Below, in pieces: positions 8,807 to 18,451 of a DNA stretch of 64,000 bases (position 1 is the stretch's first letter; the number at the start of each line of letters is the position of its first letter). This DNA comes from JAPOXR01 sp965219635 (GTDB lineage Bacteria > Pseudomonadota > Alphaproteobacteria > Rhodobacterales > Rhodobacteraceae). The stretch is from the NCBI GenBank assembly GCA_965219635.1, contig OZ244783.1, positions 2,232,001-2,296,000 of the forward strand. The letters run 5' to 3'. Below the pieces are notes generated by a model. It saw only the letters and a program-made list of their open reading frames with translations. It ran no database searches and had not been told where the DNA came from. The position numbers and the translations under genes are program-made.

Positions 8807-9543
8807 GACCCTTCCTCCGCCGTGGCAACCGGAGTGTCGATGACAACCGTGCCGTCAGGCTGGCCAAACACTGCCTGCTCGCACAGCCCGGCAAATATGC
8901 CGGTCTCAACGACGCCAACGATCGACACCAATTCGGCGTGCAACGCTGGAGGATCTTCGATCCTTCCCAAGGCGTAGTCGATGATCAGATTGCCTTCGTC
9001 GGTAACAAATGGCCCAGCGTCACCCTGGCGCAACGATCCTTCCAATTGCCCGAAACCCGACGACTCCAGGCATCTGAGTATCCGGTCGTTGGTGGAATTC
9101 CAGGCAAACCGTGTCACTTCAACCGGAAGAGGAAAGCGGCCGAGGGCATCGACACGTTTGGCAATATCCGCAATGACGACAAATCTCCCGGCGCTGGCTG
9201 CAACCAGCTTTTCCCTGAAAAGCGCTCCTCCCCCGCCCTTTATCAGATTCAGCTGCGGGTCGCATTCGTCGGCCCCGTCAATGGCAATGTCTATGCTGCC
9301 CGGATTCTCAGGGTCCGCAATCGTCAATCCCTCGATGCGCGCCAACTCTTCAGTCCGGCGGGATGTCGGAACCACAGTAAGGCGCAGCCCTTCCTCCTTG
9401 GTCCTGTTGCCAATTTCCCTGACCAGCAGGGCGGATGTCGATCCGGTTCCCAGCCCGACCTGCATTCCTGACCGGACAAGACCGGCCGCATGTTTGGCTG
9501 CCGCAAGCCGTGCGGCCTCGCCGCGGTTGCTTAGGACTGACAT
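8803..9543 (-). CDS. rpiA: Ribose-5-phosphate isomerase A
   Basis: Interconverts ribose 5-phosphate and ribulose 5-phosphate in the pentose phosphate pathway. The 246-residue product has GLGTGSTSALL (phosphate-binding loop), the catalytic IAIDGADECD segment and the LIKGGGGALFREK motif, all at family positions. I chose the ATG at 9543, since the family's N-terminus begins there and AGGG lies upstream. The frame continues open for 108 codons upstream across the divergent promoter region, which I regard as non-coding. It is the first gene of the rpiA-gor-hflK-hflC-DUF2065-degP run and is divergent from sdaA. Confidence 0.96.
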   Translation of the reverse strand: MSVLSNRGEAARLAAAKHAAGLVRSGMQVGLGTGSTSALLVREIGNRTKEEGLRLTVVPTSRRTEELARIEGLTIADPENPGSIDIAIDGADECDPQLNLIKGGGGALFREKLVAASAGRFVVIADIAKRVDALGRFPLPVEVTRFAWNSTNDRILRCLESSGFGQLEGSLRQGDAGPFVTDEGNLIIDYALGRIEDPPALHAELVSIVGVVETGIFAGLCEQAVFGQPDGTVVIDTPVATAEEGS

Positions 9544-9690
9544 TGCTGATTCCCTGATTGCATGGAGGCGCTTATAGTCGGTCGGCCTTCGCTGCAAAAT
9601 CGGTGGTGCGATACAAGAGGCATGGCCGGGACACCGCCTGGCTGTCCGGGCGGCATGGCAACTGGCAGTGGCCCGTTTCAGGAGCTCCGC

Positions 9691-11088
9691 ATGCGCTACA
9701 GCACGTTCGAGATTTTCAAGATCGGAATTGGGCCATCCAGTTCTCACACAATCGGGCCAATGATTGCAGCGGCCAGATTCATCGAACTGATCAGCGGGAA
9801 CCCAGTTCAAGCCACGGGCCTGAAGCTGTCCTTGCATGGATCCCTTGCTTTCACAGGCCGGGGACACGCAACCGACCGGGCCGTGATGCTTGGCCTCTCG
9901 GGATTTGAACCCCGGTCATTCGACGCTGGCAAGGCTGCAGCCTGCCTGCAAGAAATCCACAACACGCGTATGGTAAACCCGCCCGGGTTGCCGGCCATGC
10001 GGTTCGACCCCGTGCAAGACCTGATATTCGACTATGAGCGTCTGCTTCCCGGCCACTCCAACGGCATGATCCTTTCGGCTCTGGACAAGCAGGGCAGCAC
10101 TATCCTGAGTGAGACCTACTACTCTGTCGGCGGTGGCACTGTCCTGACAGAAAGCGAACTCGAGGATGGCGGCAATGGCGGCACCGCTACCGATGTGCCG
10201 TTCCCGTTCGACTGCGCTGAAGAGTTGGTGAGGATTGCCAGCCTTCATCAGAACGGAATACCGGGGATCATGCGCGAGAACGAACTGGCGCTCTGCCCGA
10301 AGGACCCGGTCGAGGCACGGGCCGGCGAAATCTGGCATGTCATGGACGACTGCATCAGGCGCGGCCTTTCCGCAGAGGGAATTCTGCCGGGTGGATTGCA
10401 GGTCAAGCGCCGGGCAGGACTCATTCACAGCCGGTTGACCGCCGAGCGCGGCGTCAATGCGCTTGCGCCGCACACCATCAATGACTGGATTTCTGTCTAT
10501 GCGATGGCAGTTAACGAGGAAAACGCCGCTGGTGGAAGAATTGTCACGGCACCCACCAACGGCGCCGCCGGGGTCATTCCAGCGACCCTGAAATACTACC
10601 TTGAACATGTACCCGGGTCCCGGCAGGAGAAGATCCCGGACTTTCTGCTGACTGCGGCCGCAATCGGTGGGATCATCAAGCAGAATGCATCGATTTCGGG
10701 TGCGGATTGCGGTTGCCAGGCAGAGGTCGGATCCGCTGCGGCCATGGCGGCAGGCGGCTTGTGCCAGGTTCTGGGCGGCACGCCTCAACAGGTCGAAAAC
10801 GCAGCCGAGATCGCCCTGGAACACCACCTCGGACTGACTTGCGACCCGGTTCAGGGACTGGTCCAGATCCCCTGTATCGAAAGAAACGGGCTGGGAGCGA
10901 TCAAGGCCGTTTCCTCAGCATCCCTTGCATTGCGGGGTGATGGCACGCACTTCATTTCGCTGGATGAGTGCATCGACACGATGAAGCGGACCGGCGACGA
11001 CATGAACTCGAAGTACAAGGAAACATCTCTCGGCGGCCTGGCGGTCAGCAAATCAGTCAATATCCCCATCAGCCAGCCAAACTGCTGA
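9691..11088 (+). CDS. sdaA: L-serine ammonia-lyase, iron-sulfur dependent, single-chain
   Basis: Deaminates L-serine to pyruvate and ammonia using a 4Fe-4S cluster. The 465-residue product is the single-chain form, with the beta domain (IGIGPSSSHTIGPM near 11-24) fused to the alpha domain. Cluster cysteines are visible at Cys342 (ADCGCQAEVG), Cys384 (LTCDPVQG) and Cys395 (IPCIERN). The ending has the usual MNSKYKETSLGGLAV. I chose the ATG at 9691, preceded by AGGAG at a good distance. The open frame reaches back to 9562 but lacks family similarity there. It is monocistronic and divergent from rpiA across about 150 bases. Confidence 0.96.
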   Translation: MRYSTFEIFKIGIGPSSSHTIGPMIAAARFIELISGNPVQATGLKLSLHGSLAFTGRGHATDRAVMLGLSGFEPRSFDAGKAAACLQEIHNTRMVNPPGLPAMRFDPVQDLIFDYERLLPGHSNGMILSALDKQGSTILSETYYSVGGGTVLTESELEDGGNGGTATDVPFPFDCAEELVRIASLHQNGIPGIMRENELALCPKDPVEARAGEIWHVMDDCIRRGLSAEGILPGGLQVKRRAGLIHSRLTAERGVNALAPHTINDWISVYAMAVNEENAAGGRIVTAPTNGAAGVIPATLKYYLEHVPGSRQEKIPDFLLTAAAIGGIIKQNASISGADCGCQAEVGSAAAMAAGGLCQVLGGTPQQVENAAEIALEHHLGLTCDPVQGLVQIPCIERNGLGAIKAVSSASLALRGDGTHFISLDECIDTMKRTGDDMNSKYKETSLGGLAVSKSVNIPISQPNC

Positions 11089-11461
11089 CCCGGTGCACAG
11101 CATTGCCGGGGACCAACAGAGCAGAACCGGCCCAACGCCCCATTCATTCCCAGGGCATACCCACGCCCAAAATCACAATTCGGTTGCATGTCGTGAAAGG
11201 ACTGCGCGCCGATGGCAAATTCGATTCATCGTCCGAGTGCCGGACTCGTGGCCTGCTGCAATTGGCTGTAATGGACACTCCTCAACCTGCCCCCTGGGGC
11301 CCGATCGGGCTGCCTGATCCTGATTGCACTGGTCGGTGAACAATTCACCGAAGCTGCAACCGCTGGGAATGCGGGCAACCCGGGCCTGCGTCGCTTGTTG
11401 AAGAGCAGTACCGAAATATGCGACTGACTGGCAGCGAGGTTGTTGCGGAGGAAAGTACCAA
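11089..11461 (+). other. Non-coding stretch between sdaA and the denD-like gene
   Basis: I see no gene in these 373 bases. The stretch contains the perfect inverted repeat at 11333-11351 (listed separately). The denD ribosome binding site GGAGG lies about nine bases before 11462. No terminator-like hairpin with a T run follows sdaA. Confidence 0.5.
11333..11351. promoter_or_regulatory. Perfect inverted repeat, candidate operator of the denD-FAH operon
   Basis: TCGGTGAA-CAA-TTCACCGA is an 8-bp perfect dyad with a three-base centre, about 110 bases before the denD-like start. There is no adjacent T run, so it does not look like an intrinsic terminator. Size and position fit a dimeric repressor site, but no regulator gene is adjacent. 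Confidence 0.4.
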
Positions 11462-12466
11462 ATGACCAATTACCTGTTGGTTGGTGGCGGCGGCATGGTT
11501 GGCCAGAAGATTGTGGATCAACTGGTTTCCGGCACGGCCGGAGGCTCACCGGATGACACAATCACACTCTTTGATCTGGCCATGCCCGGCAATTCCGGCT
11601 CCCGTGTCAGGGAAGTCACTGGCAGCCTTGATGATGATGCGCTCGTTCGCAATCTTGCCGCCGAGCGGCCGGATGTGGTGTTCCAGCTTGCTGCAATCCT
11701 GTCAGGTGAATCTGAACTCGACTTCGACAAGGGCTGGAGGATCAACCTCTTTGCGAACTGGAATCTGCTTGAAGCGCTGAGAAAAGAGCATGAATCGAGC
11801 AATGGGGAATACAGGCCGCGCTTCGTGTTCGCGTCTTCGGTTGCCGTGTTCGGACCGCCATTTGCCGGTCCGGTTGAGGATTTGAGGATATGTGAACCAA
11901 GGACATCCTATGGAGCCCAGAAGGTTTCCTCCGAAATGATGGTATCCGACTTCAGCAGGAAGGGCTTTATCGACGGCATATCGTTGCGCCTGCCAACCAT
12001 CACGGTCCGTCCCGGCAAGCCGAATTCTGCGGCATCATCCTGCTTTTCGGCCATCATTCGCGAACCGCTCAACGGCAAGCGGACCATTCTGCCAATTGCG
12101 ACAAGCGTCCGGCACATGCACGCATCTCCCAAGTCGGCTGCCGGTTTCTTTTTGCACGCCGCAAGGCTGGATACAGAATGCCTCGACGGGCGGCGGGCGC
12201 TGAACATGCCCTCCATCACCTGTTCCGTGGGCGATCAAATCGACGCTCTCAAGCGGGTTGCAGGCAGCAAGGCAGCTCAACTGATCGACATGAAACCCGA
12301 TCCCTTCATCGAGAGAATAGTCGGAAGCTGGGCCGAGGAATTCGATACGGAAAGGGCAACGAGGCTTGGATTCAAGGTCGAGACGAGCTTCGACGAAATA
12401 ATCGCAACCTACATTTCGGATGACCTTCCGCAGCATGCCCGAAATCGGATGGGCAATTCGTCATGA
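11462..12466 (+). CDS. denD: NAD-dependent epimerase/dehydratase family, DenD (D-erythronate 2-dehydrogenase)-like
   Basis: Extended short-chain dehydrogenase of 334 residues. The NAD-binding loop GGGGMVGQ is at 8-15 and the catalytic YGAQK motif (Tyr/Lys) is near 145-149. The segments FASSVAVFG and SLRLPTITVRPG are typical of the DenD subgroup, which oxidises D-erythronate at C2 in four-carbon acid-sugar catabolism. The substrate is inferred from family resemblance, not proven. GGAGG lies nine bases upstream of the ATG. Its stop overlaps the start of the next gene, a fumarylacetoacetate-hydrolase-family enzyme, so the pair forms an operon consistent with sugar-acid breakdown. No denA or denB kinase genes are adjacent. 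Confidence 0.8.
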   Translation: MTNYLLVGGGGMVGQKIVDQLVSGTAGGSPDDTITLFDLAMPGNSGSRVREVTGSLDDDALVRNLAAERPDVVFQLAAILSGESELDFDKGWRINLFANWNLLEALRKEHESSNGEYRPRFVFASSVAVFGPPFAGPVEDLRICEPRTSYGAQKVSSEMMVSDFSRKGFIDGISLRLPTITVRPGKPNSAASSCFSAIIREPLNGKRTILPIATSVRHMHASPKSAAGFFLHAARLDTECLDGRRALNMPSITCSVGDQIDALKRVAGSKAAQLIDMKPDPFIERIVGSWAEEFDTERATRLGFKVETSFDEIIATYISDDLPQHARNRMGNSS

Positions 12467-13632
12467 ACTTCAAACCACCGGACTCAGCAACTCTGCTCGC
12501 CCGCGTCGAGGTTCCCGGTACGGGCCCTTGTGTCGCCACGATCAGGGGAAAAGACGTCCTTGACCTGACATTACCGGGCATGGCGACTTGCCGGGACATC
12601 TGCGAACTGGACGACCCGGCCGCGTATGTGGCCGGAGCGGCTGGCACCGCCCTTGGCAGCGTGAACGACATCTCCGCAAATTCGGATGAACTGCATGATC
12701 GCGGTGGCCCGCGGTTTCTGGCTCCCTGCGATCTTCAGGTGGTGAAAGCCTGCGGCGTGACGTTTGCCGGCTCGATGGTCGAACGGGTCATTGAGGAAAG
12801 GGCTGGCGGAAACCCGGCTCTCGCGGAGGAAATCAGAACGCGGATCGGGAGCCGGATCGGGACCGAACTTCATAACATCATCCCGGGATCACCCCGCGCC
12901 AAGGAGATCGAGACGGCGCTCAGGCAAGAGGGGCTGTGGTCCCAGTACCTCGAGGTCGGAATTGGACCGGATGCGGAAGTATTCACGAAGTGCCCGGTCC
13001 TGTCTTCTGTTGGGCCAGGCGCAAAAGTCGGCATCCACCCGGCATCCCGTTGGAATAACCCTGAACCTGAACTCGTTCTCGTCGTGAATTCGAAGGCGAA
13101 GATCGTCGGCGTTACCCTCGGCAATGATGTAAATCTCAGGGACTTCGAGGGGCGGTCAGCGTTACTGCTGGGCAAGTCCAAGGACAATAATGCGTCGAGC
13201 GCAATTGGACCCTTCATCCGGCTTTTCGACGGCGATTTCACGATGGACGATGTGCGCTCCCTGTCGATCCGGATGCGGATTGAGGGCGCGGATGGCTTCA
13301 CACTGGAAGACACGTGCCGGATGGAGGAGATAAGCCGGGACCCTGAGGACCTGGTTGGACAGACACTCAACGACAACCATGCCTATCCGGACGGGGTGGT
13401 GCTGTTCTGCGGCACGCCGTTCGCGCCCGTTGAGGACCGGGACAAAACCGGCGAGGGTTTCACCCACCATATCGGGGACGTTGTGACCATTGAAGCGCCT
13501 GAGATCGGCAGATTGGTCAATACCGTCGATCTGTCTCCTGCGTGCAGGAGATGGGAGTTTTCTGCGTCTCATCTCATGCAAAATCTGGCTGGAAGAGGGT
13601 TGCTTGCCGGTCAGGAGAGCAGGTCAGTTTGA
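12463..13632 (+). CDS. Fumarylacetoacetate hydrolase (FAH) family protein
   Basis: A 389-residue FAH-superfamily enzyme. Members hydrolyse or dehydrate 2-keto acid intermediates using a divalent metal. Visible features are the long N-terminal region, VKACGVTFAGSMVERVIEER, the central WNNPEPELVLVVNS with its metal-binding Glu residues, and ALLLGKSKDNNASSAIGPF. These resemble the about-390-residue subgroup often found in sugar-acid clusters rather than the 280-residue MhpD-like group. Its ATG overlaps the denD-like stop by four bases, so the two are coupled. The exact substrate cannot be read from sequence; a 2-keto-3-deoxy sugar acid is my inference from the neighbour. Confidence 0.82.
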   Translation: MNFKPPDSATLLARVEVPGTGPCVATIRGKDVLDLTLPGMATCRDICELDDPAAYVAGAAGTALGSVNDISANSDELHDRGGPRFLAPCDLQVVKACGVTFAGSMVERVIEERAGGNPALAEEIRTRIGSRIGTELHNIIPGSPRAKEIETALRQEGLWSQYLEVGIGPDAEVFTKCPVLSSVGPGAKVGIHPASRWNNPEPELVLVVNSKAKIVGVTLGNDVNLRDFEGRSALLLGKSKDNNASSAIGPFIRLFDGDFTMDDVRSLSIRMRIEGADGFTLEDTCRMEEISRDPEDLVGQTLNDNHAYPDGVVLFCGTPFAPVEDRDKTGEGFTHHIGDVVTIEAPEIGRLVNTVDLSPACRRWEFSASHLMQNLAGRGLLAGQESRSV

Positions 13633-13703
13633 ACAAGTCAGATTTCTTGTTCAGCTACCTTTTTCTTCCGCTCTTGCAGATAATTGTGGCCGCCCGGGAT
13701 CTG

Positions 13704-13719
13704 CCGGTTCGACAACCGG
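13704..13719. terminator. Short hairpin between convergent FAH-family and thiN genes
   Basis: CCGGTT-CGAC-AACCGG forms a 6-bp stem with a tetraloop in the 292-base gap between two convergent genes. There is no T run on either side, so it is at best a weak or Rho-assisted terminator. I see nothing else in 13633-13924. Confidence 0.3.
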
Positions 13720-13924
13720 AGAATGATCGAACACCCGTATTGGAAACGCCGTGCAAGTGCCCATGGCGAACCGGTTTCTGATCCCTGTCGCCAGCGACCC
13801 AAGGCAGGGCAACGGTTGCTTGCAGGAAATTGCTCCGTGCTGATCGGCTGACCATAAATTCAGCCGGTCCGCGCCGACTCAGTAGCAGCGGCCCTCTTGC
13901 TCAGCATCGGACCCCGGCCGCGTT

Positions 13925-14593
13925 CTACCACATTCCTGTTTCCAGCAGCCGGTCGAGAGCAGTGTTGAAGTGCATCTTTGGCAAGATCAGGATCATGCCG
14001 GGCAGGTCTGCACCGACCGTGATAGCACCGCCACGAGCCTCATTCGATGTTCCGATTGTCCCGTCCGGGGACAGCAACAGATCGTCGAGTGGCCATTTCA
14101 GACCGGTCCCGCTGGCGACCACGGGACACATGGGAAAACACGATACGCGCGTACCGGCAGGCAAACTGATCCGGAACTCAGGCGGGCAAAGGAAACAGGC
14201 GTCCGATTTCGTCAAGAGGACAATCCTGCGGCCGGGATTGCGAACCAGTGAACTCAGCGCCGCCAGCCCGTGATCGAGACGGGGTCCTGTCACGCCGACA
14301 CCGATCAGCACTGGTGCTGCGACGGACTCAATGCACTTGTCAAAGTCAGTGGTGTTCTGATCCGGATTCCTGTTGATCTCGCCGGGGGCGAACTCAAGCA
14401 GGGCCGGCTCGCGCAACGAGTCGAGATCACCGATGACCGCGCTCGGGCGCAGGCCAAAGTCCAACGCCCTGGAAGCGCCTCCATCGGCTGCAACCAGAAT
14501 TGGGGCCCGGTTCAGCGCAAGCCGGATAGTCTCTTGATCGGATTCACCTCCTCCGACAACCGTAGCCCCTTCCGGGGCATCAACTATCGCCAT
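13925..14593 (-). CDS. thiN: Thiamine diphosphokinase
   Basis: Transfers pyrophosphate from ATP to thiamine, giving thiamine diphosphate. The 222-residue product carries the family signatures ADGGASRAL near 36 and VIGDLDSL near 53, plus the acidic substrate-binding QNTTDFDKCI near 80. GVTGPRLDHGLAALS follows. The C-terminal thiamine-binding half (GTGLKWPL, then GTIGTSNEA) is complete. The start ATG at 14593 has no obvious Shine-Dalgarno. It stands alone, with no thiamine transporter or THI riboswitch visible. It would let the cell activate imported thiamine. Confidence 0.93.
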   Translation of the reverse strand: MAIVDAPEGATVVGGGESDQETIRLALNRAPILVAADGGASRALDFGLRPSAVIGDLDSLREPALLEFAPGEINRNPDQNTTDFDKCIESVAAPVLIGVGVTGPRLDHGLAALSSLVRNPGRRIVLLTKSDACFLCPPEFRISLPAGTRVSCFPMCPVVASGTGLKWPLDDLLLSPDGTIGTSNEARGGAITVGADLPGMILILPKMHFNTALDRLLETGMW

Positions 14594-14788
14594 TCAAGCG
14601 CCATCCATTCGAAACACTGAGTATCCTGCCTCCTGTTCAAACCCGGCCTGTTCCGCCTGCAATCAAGGGCAAAACCGCCTTCCAGAAGATCATCGGCCTG
14701 GCCGGGAGAGGCGGCCTCAGCCAGGATGGCAGGGATGCCGGGTGCATACGAATTGCCTAGCCGGATAGGCCGGCACTCCCAAGACCGA

Positions 14789-16447
14789 TCAGACAAGGCG
14801 CGACTGCTGGACGGCTGCCCGGATGAAATCGGCGAAGAGCGGATGGGGGTTGAGCGGCCCGGACTTCAACTCCGGATGGAACTGAACGCCAATGAACCAC
14901 GGATGCTCGGGTATCTCCAATATCTCCGGCAGCGATCCGTCCGGAGACATGCCGGAGAACAGGATGCCTTCCTCCTCAAGCCGTTCGCGATACTTGAGTG
15001 AGACTTCGTACCGATGGCGATGGCGTTCCGATACTTCCCTGCTCCCGTAAATCCCGGCAACCCGGCTGCCCTCGGCCAAAATCGCCGGATAGCCGCCCAG
15101 CCTCATCGAGGCGCCCTTGGCGCCATCCGGTGTACGCTCGATCAACTTGTCTCCCTGCTGCCACTTGTTCAGATAGTAGACAACCGGTTCAAATCTCCGT
15201 TCAGCGCCTACATCATTACCTTCATTGTGGTCGAACTCTTCGGAACCGGCATTCGTTACACCGACAAGTTCCCGGATCATCTCGATCACTGCCATTTGCA
15301 TGCCCAGGCAAATGCCGAAGAAGGGAATGAGCATCTTCCGGGCAAATCCTGCTGCCCTGATCTTGCCCTCACTGCCCCGTTCACCGAAACCGCCAGGGAT
15401 CAAAATGGCATGGCAGCCATTGAGCCAGGGACCGGGATCCTCCCTTTCGAAAATCTCTGCCTCGATCCAGACTGCATCGACCCTGACCCTGTTTGCGATC
15501 CCCCCGTGCGTCAGCGCTTCTCCAATCGAGCGATAGGCATCTTCAAGGCCGGTGTATTTGCCGACTACCGCGATCCTGACTTCGCCCTCCGCATTGTTGA
15601 TCCGATCGGCAACTTCCGTCCAGCGTGTCAGATCCGGCGCCGCAACATCCTCCATTCCAAGCGACTTCATCACCGCATCATCCAGCCCTTCTCCATGGTA
15701 GGTCACGGGCGCGTCATAGATGGAACTCAGGGTAGGGGCCGAAATCACCGAGTCAGTGGAAACGTTGCAGAACAGCGCAATCTTGTCCCTCTCCTTCTGT
15801 GGGATTGGATGCTCCGAGCGGCAGACGAGAATGTCGGGCGAAATCCCGATCGACCTCAACTCCTTGACGGAGTGTTGCGTCGGCTTGGTCTTGAGTTCGT
15901 TGCACGCCTCTATGTACGGGATCAGAGTCACATGCACGAAGGTGCACTGATTGCGGCCACGTTCCCTTGCAAATTGCCGGATCGCTTCAAAGAATGGCAA
16001 GCCTTCAATGTCGCCGACCGTGCCACCGATTTCACAGAGCATGAAGTCGACGGTGCCATCACCAGTGCAGATGAAATCTTTGATTTCATTGGTGACGTGG
16101 GGAATGACCTGGATCGTTTTTCCGAGGAAGTCGCCGCGCCTCTCCTTTTCGAGCACGTTGGAGTAAATGCCGCCGGACGAAATGCAGTCCGACCTTCTCG
16201 CAGAGACACCGGTGAACCGCTCGTAATGACCGATATCCAGATCGGTTTCGGCGCCATCGTCGGTAACAAAGACCTCGCCATGCTCGAATGGGCTCATCGT
16301 ACCGGGATCGACATTCAAATAGGGATCGAGCTTGCGCAACCGCACGGTGAAGCCGCGAGATTGCAGCAGGGCGCCGAGAGAAGCAGCTGTCAGTCCCTTT
16401 CCCAGGGACGAAACCACACCGCCCGTGATGAATACAAATCTTGTCAT
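14789..16447 (-). CDS. pyrG: CTP synthase (glutamine hydrolysing)
   Basis: Amidates UTP to CTP with ATP and glutamine. The 552-residue product begins MTRFVFITGGVVSSLGKGLT, the invariant synthetase N-terminus with its P-loop. It continues with LDPYLNVDPGTMSP. The C-terminal class I amidotransferase domain has the nucleophile Cys in GICLGMQMAV and the His/Glu pair in FHPELKS. I chose the ATG at 16447 from the family N-terminus; the open frame extends 19 codons upstream without similarity. secG lies upstream on the same strand about 160 bases away, an arrangement common in alphaproteobacteria. Confidence 0.97.
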   Translation of the reverse strand: MTRFVFITGGVVSSLGKGLTAASLGALLQSRGFTVRLRKLDPYLNVDPGTMSPFEHGEVFVTDDGAETDLDIGHYERFTGVSARRSDCISSGGIYSNVLEKERRGDFLGKTIQVIPHVTNEIKDFICTGDGTVDFMLCEIGGTVGDIEGLPFFEAIRQFARERGRNQCTFVHVTLIPYIEACNELKTKPTQHSVKELRSIGISPDILVCRSEHPIPQKERDKIALFCNVSTDSVISAPTLSSIYDAPVTYHGEGLDDAVMKSLGMEDVAAPDLTRWTEVADRINNAEGEVRIAVVGKYTGLEDAYRSIGEALTHGGIANRVRVDAVWIEAEIFEREDPGPWLNGCHAILIPGGFGERGSEGKIRAAGFARKMLIPFFGICLGMQMAVIEMIRELVGVTNAGSEEFDHNEGNDVGAERRFEPVVYYLNKWQQGDKLIERTPDGAKGASMRLGGYPAILAEGSRVAGIYGSREVSERHRHRYEVSLKYRERLEEEGILFSGMSPDGSLPEILEIPEHPWFIGVQFHPELKSGPLNPHPLFADFIRAAVQQSRLV

Positions 16448-16611
16448 GGCGCGGCATCCCCGTGAGCGCTGGATCGGTTGGCGCTGCCGGACAGCCGGAA
16501 CCAACCACTACGGGATTCGCAGAATACGCAGCTTCTGCTTATGTGCAACTGCCAGACGGCGGATTTTGCGCTCGGCGAGGGCCTCAAGCGCAATATTTTC
16601 TACGGGAGGCG

Positions 16612-16977
16612 CTACTCGGCCTTGGGAGGAGCTGCCGGAGAATCAGGATCGCTGGGCGGCAGCAGTGAACCCCCGCCGAACGGGGCATCAGCCTCTTCAT
16701 CAGCCGGCTCAACGACGGCATCACCAACCCGCTCGATCACCGAGTCACCAGCCTGCTGGCGTGCCGTCAGGATCGTCAGCGACAGAGAGGTGATCAGGAA
16801 CGCCACGGCTATCAGCCAGGTCAACTTGCCAAGTGCCGTTGCCGCCTGGCGGCCGGTCATGACATTTCCGCCGCCACCACCGATGCCAAGCCCCCCGCCC
16901 TCTGATCGCTGCATGAGGACGATTCCGATGAGCACGAGCGCCAGGATCAGATGGATGGTCAGTGTGACATTGCTCAT
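16612..16977 (-). CDS. secG: Preprotein translocase subunit SecG
   Basis: Accessory subunit of the SecYEG inner-membrane channel. The 121-residue product has two membrane helices (about 4-22 and 52-72). They flank the conserved loop VLMQRSEGGGLGIGGGGG, the family signature. An acidic, proline-rich cytoplasmic tail ending SPAAPPKAE follows, as in alphaproteobacterial SecG. I chose the ATG at 16977 (AGAGGG upstream); a TTG three codons earlier is in frame but too close to that site. It is upstream of pyrG on the same strand and divergent from purA. Confidence 0.94.
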   Translation of the reverse strand: MSNVTLTIHLILALVLIGIVLMQRSEGGGLGIGGGGGNVMTGRQAATALGKLTWLIAVAFLITSLSLTILTARQQAGDSVIERVGDAVVEPADEEADAPFGGGSLLPPSDPDSPAAPPKAE

Positions 16978-17161
16978 TTCAAGCAAACCCTCTTGGTACG
17001 CTGCCAGTCGGCTGCGAGATGCCGGGTATTATTTGCTTACCGTTCCATCTGCAAGGACCATACGAACTTTCGTTCTTGTTGCTTCAGGTTCGTTTCCCTT
17101 TTGCATCCGGGAATTCGCGAACTATTAGGCCAATCCGCATTGTGATCGGAGGCGGCAGATT

Positions 17162-18451
17162 GTGAACAACACGATAGTGGCAGGGCTCCAGTGGGGCGAT
17201 GAAGGCAAGGGCAAGATCGTCGACTGGCTAGCCGAACGATCCGATGTCATCGTCCGGTTTCAGGGCGGCAACAATGCCGGGCACACGCTTGTCATGGACG
17301 GGAAGGTTTTCAAGCTCAGCATGCTGCCATCCGGCGTTGTGCGGGATGGGAAATTCAACATCATCGGTAATGGGGTCGTTCTGGATCCCTGGGCATTTCT
17401 GGCAGAAGTCGACGCTCTTTCCGTGAAGGGAATCGTGATCTCCTCACACAATCTGGTTGTCTCCGAACACGCCCCCCTGATCCTACCCTTGCACCGGGAA
17501 CTGGACAGCTTGAGGGAAACCCGGGCCGGCAGCGGCAAGATCGGGACAACCGGCAGGGGCATAGGGCCGGCCTACGAGGACAAGATTGGGCGTCGAGCCT
17601 TGAGGGTGGCAGACCTCCGAAGCCCTGAGTCTGTCGAATTGATGCTGAACAAATCCCTTGATCACCATAACGCCTTAAGGGCTGGACTTGGCGCCGAACC
17701 TGTAGACCGGCGCCAACTGGAAACCCGACTAATGGAGATTGCCGAGAGGTTGCTGAAGTTTGCAGGACCGGCATCGCAGATACTGCGCGACAGGATGCGC
17801 CAGGGCCAATCAGTTTTGTTCGAGGGTGCCCAAGGCGCAATGCTGGATGTTGATCATGGAACCTACCCCTTCGTCACATCCTCGAACACGCTGCCTGCTG
17901 CTGCCGCGGCCGGAGCAGGAGTTGGTGCCAGCCAGCTTGGCCGCGTCATTGGCGTTTGCAAAACTTACACCACCCGTGTCGGCTCCGGGCCCTTCCCGAC
18001 CGAGCTTTCGGATGCGACGGGTGCTCATCTTGCAAGCGTCGGCAAAGAGAAGGGAACCGTAACGGGCCGGGACAGGCGCTGCGGCTGGTTCGACGCGGTG
18101 GCAGTTCGCCAGATCTGCCAGACAGCCCGTGTCGATGGCCTTGCGCTGACCAAGCTGGATGTGCTGGATGCGCTTCCAACCGTTCGCATCTGCACCGGCT
18201 ACAGGCTGGACGGCGAGGAGATTGACCGCATTCCAGCGACCGTTACCGAGCAATTCAGGCTTGAACCAGTTTATGAAGACTTCCCCGGCTGGATGGGCAG
18301 CACTGCCGGTTGCCGAAGCCTGGGGGATCTTCCGTCGAATGCGCAGAGGTTCATTTCAAGGATAGAGGAGCTCACCGGGACACCGGTAGAGATCATTTCG
18401 ACATCCCCCGACCGGTCGGACACGACTGCCATCGCCGGACCATTTGCCTGA
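17162..18451 (+). CDS. purA: Adenylosuccinate synthetase
   Basis: Joins IMP and aspartate using GTP in the first committed step to AMP. The 429-residue product has the GTP-binding GDEGKGKIVD near 12-21, RFQGGNNAGHT near 36, and GTTGRGIGPAYEDK near 125. It also has TRVGSGPFPTEL, TGRDRRCGWFD, and a C-terminal segment containing STSPDR. Start is GTG at 17162, supported by GGAGG about nine bases upstream and by the family N-terminus. It is divergent from secG-pyrG, so purine and pyrimidine nucleotide genes share this intergenic region. Confidence 0.97.
   Translation: MNNTIVAGLQWGDEGKGKIVDWLAERSDVIVRFQGGNNAGHTLVMDGKVFKLSMLPSGVVRDGKFNIIGNGVVLDPWAFLAEVDALSVKGIVISSHNLVVSEHAPLILPLHRELDSLRETRAGSGKIGTTGRGIGPAYEDKIGRRALRVADLRSPESVELMLNKSLDHHNALRAGLGAEPVDRRQLETRLMEIAERLLKFAGPASQILRDRMRQGQSVLFEGAQGAMLDVDHGTYPFVTSSNTLPAAAAAGAGVGASQLGRVIGVCKTYTTRVGSGPFPTELSDATGAHLASVGKEKGTVTGRDRRCGWFDAVAVRQICQTARVDGLALTKLDVLDALPTVRICTGYRLDGEEIDRIPATVTEQFRLEPVYEDFPGWMGSTAGCRSLGDLPSNAQRFISRIEELTGTPVEIISTSPDRSDTTAIAGPFA

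Noticed and set aside
9916..10827. 303-codon minus-strand open frame
   Set aside because: Antisense of sdaA; the translation is rich in Arg/Cys/His and has no motif.
14628..14645. GTTCAAACCCGGC, resembling a tRNA T-arm
   Set aside because: The flanking bases do not form the T stem, and no anticodon or acceptor stem is present.
15014..16465. 483-codon plus-strand open frame
   Set aside because: Exact antisense shadow of pyrG.
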